Shown here: positions 35,862-44,389 of the stretch, piece by piece
How the letters are laid out: every line of letters begins with the position of its first letter
Position numbering within the stretch: position 1 is the first letter of the stretch
From: Bergeyella zoohelcum ATCC 43767
Lineage (GTDB): Bacteria > Bacteroidota > Bacteroidia > Flavobacteriales > Weeksellaceae
Assembly (NCBI RefSeq): GCF_000301075.1
Contig: NZ_JH932293.1
Location: forward strand, 413,155 to 477,154
Direction of reading: 5' to 3'
Length of the DNA: 64,000 nt
The notes under the pieces: generated by a model
Databases searched by the model: none
What the model saw: only the letters and a program-made list of their open reading frames with translations
Told to the model about the DNA's origin: nothing
Made by a program: the position numbers and the translations under genes

Positions 35862-36788
35862 CTATGCTTCTTCCTCTTTCCTAATTTCATCTGCCTGAAG
35901 CTGAGCTCTATCCCATTCGGCATGTTCGGAAGGCTGAATTTTCCATCCTTTTTTTTCTGAATATACTTTGGTAAAAGCGGCCCCGAAAAAAAGTAATAAA
36001 CAAGAATAATTGACCCACATCATGATAAGAATGGCGGTTCCTGCCGCCCCGAAAGCAGAGGTAGGTTTAAATTCTGCAAAATAATAACTTAACGCAAACC
36101 TGCCAATGGTAAATAATATGGAAGAGAAAAAGGCTCCTGCCCACACGCCACGCCATTTAATATTGACATCAGGTAATATTTTAAATATTAAAGCGAAAAT
36201 AAGCGTTACTAAGAGAAAGCCTACCGTAAAATTTACTACCTGTATCAGGGCATAAGTTTCAAAACCGAAATACTGAGTAATAATATTATTCAGTAAACTT
36301 ATCAGGGTGGTAAAAAGCATAGTAATAATCATCAGAAACCCGATGATGAGTATCATTCCAAGAGAGTTTGCTCGGTCTGTAATAAAGGTATAGAAGGCTC
36401 TATTGGGGGAAGGCTTTACTCTCCAAAGGTCATTCAATGATTTTTGGAGTCTAAAGAAAAGCGTAGTAGCACCAAAAACTAAACCGCATATTCCTATGAT
36501 TTTCATCCAGATATTATCTTTATCTACCATGTTAGAATGAATCATATCCTGAATGCTTTTAGCGGCATCTTCTCCCATCGTTGCACTGATTTGGCTACTA
36601 ATTTCTCCTTGAATGGCTTCCTCACCAAGAAAAAGCCCCGCTACCCAAATGACGATAATGAGTAAACCTGGAATGGAAAAAATAGCAGAGTAAGCCAAAC
36701 TCATGGCATCTTTACTCACATCAGATTGGTTCCATTCTTTGAAAGCATCCATTAAAACTTCCTTATAAAATGTGATTTTTTTCTTCAT
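35862..36788 (-). CDS. YihY/BrkB family inner-membrane protein
   Basis: 308 residues, six hydrophobic segments. Opening DAFKEWNQSDVSKDAMSLAY then AIFSIPGLLIIVIWVAGLF, the central LWRVKPSPNRAFYTFITDRANSLGMIL, and WVNYSCLLLFFGAAFTKVY near the end are characteristic of the BrkB family. Once annotated as ribonuclease BN in error; actual function unknown. It ends in a short acidic tail. Downstream of tamB-tamL on the same strand; 83 bases separate its ATG from the tamL stop. Confidence 0.9.
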   Translation of the reverse strand: MKKKITFYKEVLMDAFKEWNQSDVSKDAMSLAYSAIFSIPGLLIIVIWVAGLFLGEEAIQGEISSQISATMGEDAAKSIQDMIHSNMVDKDNIWMKIIGICGLVFGATTLFFRLQKSLNDLWRVKPSPNRAFYTFITDRANSLGMILIIGFLMIITMLFTTLISLLNNIITQYFGFETYALIQVVNFTVGFLLVTLIFALIFKILPDVNIKWRGVWAGAFFSSILFTIGRFALSYYFAEFKPTSAFGAAGTAILIMMWVNYSCLLLFFGAAFTKVYSEKKGWKIQPSEHAEWDRAQLQADEIRKEEEA

Positions 36789-36871
36789 TTTTTCTTATTT
36801 TTTTAAAACTATATAGCTGTTTAGCTGTGCCATTAAATGTTCCTCTGGGGGAACTGAATTATGATGGTACA

Positions 36872-39205
36872 TTAGAATGGATACCCTATTGCAATATTGA
36901 GCATGAGATTATCTCTTCGCCATTGTTGGTTACCAAGATGAATATGGTTCCATCTCCATCTTTCATTTTCAGGATAGTAAGGTACTCTCAGCGGTATAGC
37001 AAGGTCTAGCCTTAAGAGCAATATAGAAAAATCTAATCTTAAACCTATCCCTGCCCCTACAGCGATTTCTTTCATCCAATCTTTTGAAAATTTTGCCCCA
37101 GGGCGAGAAGCATCTTCATTTACCAGCCAAATATTTCCAGCATCGGCAAAAACTGCTCCGTGTAAGAATTTGTACAGCTTCGCACGATATTCTGCATTAA
37201 GTTCCAGTTTGATATCTCCCGCTTGGTCAAAATAGAACTGAGTACCGTTGTCTGTCCTTGGATCATAGCTTCCTGGACCCAATGTTCTTGCCCTAAAAGC
37301 CCTTATACTATTGGCTCCTCCTGCAAAAAACTGCCTCGCGAAAGGAACGAACTCTGAATTTCCATATGGCAATGCTAAGCCACCTACGAACCTCGTGGCC
37401 AGACTATGTGCATCATTGATTTTATGATAAAATCTAAAATCGTGTTCCATTTTGGCATACTGGCTAAAAGGAATATCAAAAAGTTTTCGCTGTTTTCCTT
37501 GTTTTACATTCGCTCCCGAAGCGAGTCCTGAAAGGTTTCCTGCCAAATCTAGCAACCCTCTATAATAAAAGGTAGAAACCTGCGGAGTCATGGTATTGGT
37601 GTAAGTATAGGAGTAAATGGGACCATAGATGAGCTGTCTTTCTATCGCTCTTGCCAAATAAGGCTTATCCATAATATAATTTTGATATGCCTCGGTAACA
37701 TTTTTAGGCTCTACCAGCGTAATGTCTATTAATTTAAGCTGATGTTCTTTACGGACATTCTCCTTCCACACATAACCAAAAGAAGCATTAAAATTATGCA
37801 GTCTATACCAATTGGTTCTATTTACAAATTCATATCCAATGGCTGCGTTGGTTCTTGGGACGAAGGCACTTGCGGTAGTAAACTTAAAAGGAGCTATGAT
37901 TCTCGGGATAGAAAGTTCTGATTTGATTCCAAAACGCATAATATTTCCTTCTCTTCGGGTCTGAGATTTGGCACCCCCCATCTGAATATCCACTCCTCCA
38001 AAGGCATTAATTTTGAGATGCTCTGCTCCTTTGAAAGCATTTCTGTGCGTCCAGTTAAGATTCACTTCAGACCCTGCATAATTCGCAGAATTGGTCTTTC
38101 CTAATACCTCTACATTCAGAGATTGTAATTCTTTAGGAGTCAGCATATAATAGACATCAAAAGAATTCCTTAAGCTGTCATTTCTCACGAATTCATTTTT
38201 CACGAATTTAAAAGTACCCAAACTGATCAGTCTATTGAGCGTTAAATTATGGTCTGTACGATTGTACAAATCTCCTTTCTCAAAGTACAACGCCCTATCA
38301 AAAATCATGGGTTTAAACTTTTTCTTGGGATCCACGATATAAAAATTCTTATATCTTTCTACAGAATCTATTGCCACGGGAATAGAATATTTATTTTCCC
38401 TTACATCTGCTATATTATAATCTGGAAAAACGATGACATTATCTATGGTAAATTGTTCTTTTGCGAGTTTAGGTGCATCTTCTTTGAGTTTTACAATGAG
38501 TTCCACCTCTGCGTTCGGGCTTACAGTGCTGTCTGCCTGAACAATGATATTGTCTTGGTGGAAATAATAAAACCCTTGTTCTTTCAGTTTATTGTCTATT
38601 CTTGCCCTTTCTGCTTTGATGATGTCTAAATCAAAAGGTTGTCCTTTTTTCAGTAGAGAAAGTCCTTGAATATTAGCTATTTTTTTAGAAATGAGGGAAG
38701 AATCTTCAGGGAATACTACATTAGAAATCTTATACCTAGCCCCCGTATGTAGAGTATATTCTACCTTTGCTTTTTTACCATGGGTAATGGTATCATAAGA
38801 GGCTTTAGCGTTGAAATAGCCTTTATTTTCAGCATAGTTTTCTATAATTTGCTGATTAAAGTCTCTATCTACATGGCTTAGCAATACGGGTTTTTCGCCT
38901 ACTTTATTTTTGAGCCAATGCTTAAGCCCTTTATTTTTAGTAGGCTCTGGAGTGATATTATAAATCCAAAGTTTTGGTCTTAATCCTAGAAAAGAACTGT
39001 TAGGCTTAGGCGTGAGCTGGCTTTCCAGTGCTGCTTGTAAGGCTTTGGCATTAGATTTTTTTAAAGTATCATTTTTAATTTTAACATCCGCTCCGGTATA
39101 GAGAAGTTCATTTTCCTGAAGATAGCGCGTATTACAGCTATGCAAAAGAAAAGCTGCAAGTGTAGCTCCTAAAATGTATGGATAAGTATTATTTTTTTTC
39201 TTCAT
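36872..39205 (-). CDS. tamL: BamA/TamA-family outer-membrane protein, TamL lipoprotein type
   Basis: 777 residues. Lipoprotein signal with LLHSC (Cys24), so it is the lipid-anchored Bacteroidota form (TamL) rather than classical TamA. POTRA-like region from about 40 to 400, e.g. AKVEYTLHTGARYKISNVVFPED, then a BamA-like 16-strand barrel with the conserved RAFRARTLGPGSYDP and a C-terminal IAIGYPF aromatic end. Its ATG overlaps the end of tamB by 17 bases. Partner of TamB in inserting outer-membrane or surface lipoproteins. Confidence 0.92.
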   Translation of the reverse strand: MKKKNNTYPYILGATLAAFLLHSCNTRYLQENELLYTGADVKIKNDTLKKSNAKALQAALESQLTPKPNSSFLGLRPKLWIYNITPEPTKNKGLKHWLKNKVGEKPVLLSHVDRDFNQQIIENYAENKGYFNAKASYDTITHGKKAKVEYTLHTGARYKISNVVFPEDSSLISKKIANIQGLSLLKKGQPFDLDIIKAERARIDNKLKEQGFYYFHQDNIIVQADSTVSPNAEVELIVKLKEDAPKLAKEQFTIDNVIVFPDYNIADVRENKYSIPVAIDSVERYKNFYIVDPKKKFKPMIFDRALYFEKGDLYNRTDHNLTLNRLISLGTFKFVKNEFVRNDSLRNSFDVYYMLTPKELQSLNVEVLGKTNSANYAGSEVNLNWTHRNAFKGAEHLKINAFGGVDIQMGGAKSQTRREGNIMRFGIKSELSIPRIIAPFKFTTASAFVPRTNAAIGYEFVNRTNWYRLHNFNASFGYVWKENVRKEHQLKLIDITLVEPKNVTEAYQNYIMDKPYLARAIERQLIYGPIYSYTYTNTMTPQVSTFYYRGLLDLAGNLSGLASGANVKQGKQRKLFDIPFSQYAKMEHDFRFYHKINDAHSLATRFVGGLALPYGNSEFVPFARQFFAGGANSIRAFRARTLGPGSYDPRTDNGTQFYFDQAGDIKLELNAEYRAKLYKFLHGAVFADAGNIWLVNEDASRPGAKFSKDWMKEIAVGAGIGLRLDFSILLLRLDLAIPLRVPYYPENERWRWNHIHLGNQQWRRDNLMLNIAIGYPF

Positions 39206-42200
39206 TATTTTTCTGGTTTTTTTCTACTTTTTTCACTTCTTTCCTATACTTATTTTGAAGGAAAATATGCTTGAATTTATCGTAGTCCAGTGTCAGCACG
39301 AAGCCTACCCCTGTCTCAATGATTTGCCCTTGGAGGGCTACCTGATAATCATTTTTTCTGAAAGCTCTTAGCTTATACCTTCCATCTTTAGATACTAAAT
39401 AATCTAAATTAATATTTCCAGCAATATTGGTCATTTGCTCATTTTGTCGGGCATTTCCTTCCACCCCGAAATTAGAACCCACGGTTACTTTCAGTCTATC
39501 ATTAAGTAGGTTTTTACTAAGATTTACATTGAGGTCTGTTCGGGTATTTTTATTTCCTGTAGAGTAGTCTTCATAAGAATCTAGGTCAAAAGAAAGATCT
39601 ACCCCAGCGATGAGGTCTGATGCCAAATTATTCAGTTGCTGGGAAAGTATTTGGCTTACACTCTGCCTCAGCATGGTTCCTGTAGATTGACCAGACTCTG
39701 ATTGGAAAGGATTTTCGCCCACAAAACGATTCAGAGAAAGCAATGCAAAAACTTGTTTATTCATTTCGGCTTCATCTCTTCTCAGCTGTTCTAGCTTTGT
39801 TTTGGTGTTGTCTAGCACTTCGCGGGAAATGGTGCTTACCTCATCATCTACGGTAATGTCAAAGGTAATTATAGGCTTCATCAGCTCCCCTTTAAGTATT
39901 AGTTCAGTGTTAAAAGGAATTCTCTGTTTATAATAGTTCATTTGTTCTGTGGTCAGTTGCTGCTGAAGAAGGTCTAGTGGTGCTGCTTTGGTGGTATAGA
40001 CAGCGGTAAGATTCAGCTTGGCAGCCGTAGGCTCTCCTGTCCAGGTGATGGTACTTCCTTTTTCTATTTCAAAGCGTCTTTTCAGCATGGAGAGAGACAT
40101 TTCATACGCTCCTTGTTCCACCTGATACACTCCTACCAGTGTAGTTTTTCCACTAGGGTCTATCCCTCCTGTAAGCTCTGCCTCCCCTTGGAGTTTTACA
40201 AAATCTCCGTTGGATTTATCTATAAGGATAGACATCTTCGCATTTTTATCCAAGGCGATATTTACACTTACATCCATTCCTTTAATCTCTGTCTGAGAAT
40301 TGATTTCGGTAGCTATGGTTTCATTGAGTACTACCTTATCTTGGTCTATGAATTCTACGATGCCCTCACGGTCTTTTAATGATGGGGAACTCTGAGGCAG
40401 TACAAAAGTAAAATCAGTACTTTCGGTTACGCTGAGATTACCATCTACTTTCGGAAGGTCTAGTTTCCCTTTGATATTGAGATTCGCATCAATGGCGAGT
40501 TTTCCATACATCATTTTTTCTTGGTCTTCCTCAGCATCTACTACTTTAAAATCATCAGCGGTTACTTTCAGGTCAAACCCAAAGTCTTGGTAGTTTGTAG
40601 TAGCTATTTTTCCATTTATGGTAAGTGCATTGCCTTGCGTATCCTTCAGCTGGAACTGGTTAAATTTCAGTCCATCATTTTGGAAGAGAATAGCATCATT
40701 GATTTTTCTGAAGTTACTTCCCGTTTTAGCAATGGTCATTCCTACATTGTTAAATGCTATTTTTCCTAGAACTTGTGGAGCTTTAGCATTTCCTTTAATA
40801 TCAAGTTTCCCTGAAAGAAAACCTTCTGCATCTAGAATTGCTTTAGCACTAAACCCTTGTACGGATTTCATCTGAAGCTGCTGTATGTTGAGTATCATAT
40901 CAAAACTTTGATTGGAAGTATTAAAATCACCTGCCAACTGGAGATTATTTTCATTACCCGTAAGCTGAACGAGGGTATTGATGACATTTGCAGATGTATT
41001 TTCCGCTTTGATATCTATATTGCCTATGGCACTATCATACATTTCCAATTCCGAAACTTGAACATCGGCATTGAAATTCATATTTTTCTGTAAATTACTA
41101 ATTCTTACCGTTCCATTAATGTTTCCTTTTGCCAGTAATGCTTCTTTTTTCAGCATTTCGGTAATGCTTTGTATCTTAAAATTCTGAATTGAAATATTCA
41201 ATGGACTGTTTGGGGTAGCTGTTTCAGACTGAATAGCAATTTGGCTTCCCTGATGTGAAAGAATAAAGTTTTCCGCCAAAATACCTGCCTTCCCGAATTG
41301 TAATCTATTTTCAGGATGTACATTCCATACATCATAGTTGAGCTTAAGTCCGTCCGTATTGAGAGAAATCTGAGTATCATTCCCTTGTTTTTCGGCATTT
41401 CCAGCGATGAGAAACTGCTCTACACCTTTTTCATCTTGGGTGCTGAGCAGGTAGGTAATCTTGTTTTCTGCAATATTTCCTGATAAGTCTATTTTGTTCA
41501 GTGTAATGTTCTCCGTCCCTACTTTGTCTATATGAAGAGCATATTGTAAGGCTTCATTTTCATTATCAATTTTCAGTCTTCCTTGCTCTATTTTATTTTT
41601 AGCATAATCCAACTGAGGAATCTGTATATCCAGTTCTATTTTTTGGGTGTCTGCTTGATAATTCCCTGTAAGATGTAGGGTTTCAAAACTATTTAATTCA
41701 GGAGCAAATTTTCTGATGAGTGCATCATCTTTTACTTTTGCGTCAATGGTGAAATATTGTCCTTCAGTAATTTTGGGTAAATCAGATTGCTTTTGGAATT
41801 GGTAATACTTGTTCAGGGTATGCTGTAAAGCACCAAAAATTTGAGTCAATCTATATTTCCCATTCATATCAACATCGGCAATTTGAGAACGAAGCATGAG
41901 CTGGTTTTGCTCAGGAGTGGAAACTGCCGAGATACGCACAGGCTGTAACGGAAAAACCTCTTTTCCATCTGCAATGGCAAATTGGTCTAAAAGAAGATTT
42001 CCATTAAGTGTATCAGGATTCAGATTATCAAAATCTCCTTGAATTTTACCTGCAATGGCCCACTGGTCTTGGCTGAAATTGAGCTGATGAAGGTCTAATT
42101 TCTCTATCGAAGCATCTAATTTAATGGTAGGATTCTTCTCATTATACACGCCTTGTGCGGTGAGATTTAGATTTGCGTTACGGTCTTTAGAATTCATCTG

Positions 42201-44201
42201 GAGTGCATAAGCACCTTTTCTCAGCTTTCCTTCTAACTGAATATTTTGATATCGATAATGACGATAGTCCAACGCCTGAATTTGCCCTTGGATATCCGCA
42301 TTTCCTTTCATCACATCAAAACTTTGCCCCTTGGCATTGAGCTTTGCAGTGATCATGCCCATATCTTTATTCTGAATGATTTTTCCAATGTTCAGTTGGT
42401 TCAGATCTGCTTGTACCGTATATGTTTCAGCATTTTTCTTACGCATATCCACTTGAGCCATGAGCTGAGTATTTCCGTCCGTAGATTGGAGATTGAGCAG
42501 AGTATTCACATGCTTAGTGGTGCCTTTGGCATTCCCCGAGAGGGTAAAATGTGTAGGCAGTGAGATATTTTTCGGAATGGTATTAGGCGGTAAAATGGCA
42601 TGTAAAGTTTGGGCAGAAGAGGAGAGATGCTTCATTCTCAAATCATAAAAAAAAGCATCAGGGCGAGTGACATTTTTTAATTTTCCTGCCATGGATACCT
42701 TCAAATCTCCGATTCCTGAAGCCTGTAATTCATGAATAGACAAATCATTCACTTTTCCCATTACTCTGGCATTCAGTGCCAAAACAGCATTCGGATAGGT
42801 ATTAAAAGGAGCGGTGTTTCTAAGGTCAGGAGCGAAGAGAAGAATGTCTTTAAACCCAATTTTGGTGTTCGGAAGATGGGCAGCAATATGCACTTCACCT
42901 ATATTATTAGAAAACTGATGCACAGATGCGTAAGTGAGTTTTAGTTCTTCCCTCAGTATTGTATTAGGCGTTTGTAGAACGAGGTTTTTAAGGTAGGCTT
43001 CTTTATTTTTATATGCGAAATCCGTGTGCAATTTTTGGATGTTCAGCCCTTTACTTTCTGTTATTTCTGCTGATCTTATTTTACCAGTAAACTCGCCGTT
43101 ATTCATGACGAAGTTTTTCATTTCAAAATTCAGTTTGCTGAAATTCAAGTGATTAAAATCCATACCACTCCGTGCAGGGGCAGCAGCTGTATTGGCATAC
43201 TTTACTTTTACATCATCTAGTTGTAAGGTATTCAGCTTGAGGAAAGGCGTGTTATTTTCAGTGGTTTTATCTGGAGCTTCAGCTTTGTTTGTATCATTAT
43301 TTTGAGTCAAAAAAAGCCGAGCATCAATATCTGCTTTATTCAGTTTAAGATACTGAATATCAAATTTATTATCGGTTAAATCTAATTTATTTACCTTCGT
43401 GCTTAGCTCTTGGAAAGCTACTTTGGCAAAGGTTTTAGAATTTTCATCATCAAAACCGATATCAAAATTTTTCAGCTGTATTCTGCGAAGTGCCAGCTGC
43501 ATGGGTTTTTTCTGATTGAGAGAATCTACTTTTTTCTCCACTTTTTCAGCTACTTCTTGTACCATGTCTTGTTTCAGGTGGAGTTTCAAGCCATCCAAAA
43601 GGATATCTCCAATAGCATAGGCATTGTTCTCTAAATCAAATTTTTGTACACGAGTATTAAAATGATGAAGATGAATTTTAAGATTATTTTTAGCTTGTAA
43701 ATCAGTGAATGCTACCTTAATGCCTTTCAAATCAATCTTATCTAATGAAAGCACAAAAGGTTTCTGTTCCTTCTTTTCCTCTTTTTCTTCCGAAGCGAAA
43801 GCATCAATGATATAATCAAAGTTAAAAGAACCATCTTCATTTCTTACCACATGGGCATTCATATCTTGGAGTGCAATGGAGGTAATGTCTGCTTTGGAAT
43901 TCATAAGTGCCCACATATCCAGCTTCACTTCTAGACTTCCTGCGTAGAGTAGTGTATCCACTTTTTGACCTTTAAGGTAGAGGTGCTTTAGTGCTATAGA
44001 ATTAGGAAAACCAATATAGATTTTTTCTAAAGCAACGGGAGTTTTTATTTTCTCTTCCAAATAGGTAATAGCTTTGTCCTTCAGGAAATTTTGCATAAAC
44101 CCAAAACGCAAGCTAAAGATGAAAATAAGAAGTATCAGCACTATGGTTCCCAATGAGATACCTGCAATACGAAGTATTTTTTTGAATGTATTCTTTTTCA
44201 A
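39189..44201 (-). CDS. tamB: Translocation and assembly module protein TamB
   Basis: 1670 residues, one of the AsmA/TamB-like bridge proteins. N-terminal membrane anchor (ILRIAGISLGTIVLILLIFIFSL, about 9-31), then a very long beta-rich groove with repeated GxxxL-type strands, and the C-terminal TamB (DUF490) domain from about residue 1250 (LTGGIDPSGKTTLVGVYQVEQGAYEMSLSMLKRRFE ... DYLVSKDGRYKLRAF). It spans the periplasm to carry lipids or help barrel proteins fold, with TamL in the outer membrane. Longest gene in the window; reads straight into tamL. Confidence 0.95.
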   Translation of the reverse strand: MKKNTFKKILRIAGISLGTIVLILLIFIFSLRFGFMQNFLKDKAITYLEEKIKTPVALEKIYIGFPNSIALKHLYLKGQKVDTLLYAGSLEVKLDMWALMNSKADITSIALQDMNAHVVRNEDGSFNFDYIIDAFASEEKEEKKEQKPFVLSLDKIDLKGIKVAFTDLQAKNNLKIHLHHFNTRVQKFDLENNAYAIGDILLDGLKLHLKQDMVQEVAEKVEKKVDSLNQKKPMQLALRRIQLKNFDIGFDDENSKTFAKVAFQELSTKVNKLDLTDNKFDIQYLKLNKADIDARLFLTQNNDTNKAEAPDKTTENNTPFLKLNTLQLDDVKVKYANTAAAPARSGMDFNHLNFSKLNFEMKNFVMNNGEFTGKIRSAEITESKGLNIQKLHTDFAYKNKEAYLKNLVLQTPNTILREELKLTYASVHQFSNNIGEVHIAAHLPNTKIGFKDILLFAPDLRNTAPFNTYPNAVLALNARVMGKVNDLSIHELQASGIGDLKVSMAGKLKNVTRPDAFFYDLRMKHLSSSAQTLHAILPPNTIPKNISLPTHFTLSGNAKGTTKHVNTLLNLQSTDGNTQLMAQVDMRKKNAETYTVQADLNQLNIGKIIQNKDMGMITAKLNAKGQSFDVMKGNADIQGQIQALDYRHYRYQNIQLEGKLRKGAYALQMNSKDRNANLNLTAQGVYNEKNPTIKLDASIEKLDLHQLNFSQDQWAIAGKIQGDFDNLNPDTLNGNLLLDQFAIADGKEVFPLQPVRISAVSTPEQNQLMLRSQIADVDMNGKYRLTQIFGALQHTLNKYYQFQKQSDLPKITEGQYFTIDAKVKDDALIRKFAPELNSFETLHLTGNYQADTQKIELDIQIPQLDYAKNKIEQGRLKIDNENEALQYALHIDKVGTENITLNKIDLSGNIAENKITYLLSTQDEKGVEQFLIAGNAEKQGNDTQISLNTDGLKLNYDVWNVHPENRLQFGKAGILAENFILSHQGSQIAIQSETATPNSPLNISIQNFKIQSITEMLKKEALLAKGNINGTVRISNLQKNMNFNADVQVSELEMYDSAIGNIDIKAENTSANVINTLVQLTGNENNLQLAGDFNTSNQSFDMILNIQQLQMKSVQGFSAKAILDAEGFLSGKLDIKGNAKAPQVLGKIAFNNVGMTIAKTGSNFRKINDAILFQNDGLKFNQFQLKDTQGNALTINGKIATTNYQDFGFDLKVTADDFKVVDAEEDQEKMMYGKLAIDANLNIKGKLDLPKVDGNLSVTESTDFTFVLPQSSPSLKDREGIVEFIDQDKVVLNETIATEINSQTEIKGMDVSVNIALDKNAKMSILIDKSNGDFVKLQGEAELTGGIDPSGKTTLVGVYQVEQGAYEMSLSMLKRRFEIEKGSTITWTGEPTAAKLNLTAVYTTKAAPLDLLQQQLTTEQMNYYKQRIPFNTELILKGELMKPIITFDITVDDEVSTISREVLDNTKTKLEQLRRDEAEMNKQVFALLSLNRFVGENPFQSESGQSTGTMLRQSVSQILSQQLNNLASDLIAGVDLSFDLDSYEDYSTGNKNTRTDLNVNLSKNLLNDRLKVTVGSNFGVEGNARQNEQMTNIAGNINLDYLVSKDGRYKLRAFRKNDYQVALQGQIIETGVGFVLTLDYDKFKHIFLQNKYRKEVKKVEKNQKNNEEKK

Positions 44202-44208
44202 CGGGTTC

Positions 44209-44227
44209 TATTTTTGCCGCAAAAATA
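44209..44227. promoter_or_regulatory. Palindromic double -7 box upstream of tamB
   Basis: TATTTTTG-CCG-CAAAAATA: a perfect 8-bp inverted repeat in which each arm is a TAnnTTTG box. The minus-strand box (44220-44227) is 18 bases before the tamB ATG; the plus-strand box (44209-44216) points toward the dpp7 gene, 173 bases away. Confidence 0.5.
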
Positions 44228-44389
44228 CTATATTCCTTAGGAATTTCATTTCTAAGTATTTAATTTTTCGTTATATAATATGGATACTGACAGATTTTAG
44301 AAGCCCACTTTTTAATGTCTAGTTTCAACCAATAAAAATATTTACCTTTTCAGAAAAATTCCTATTTTAGCTCACAAATTTCGTTAAAC

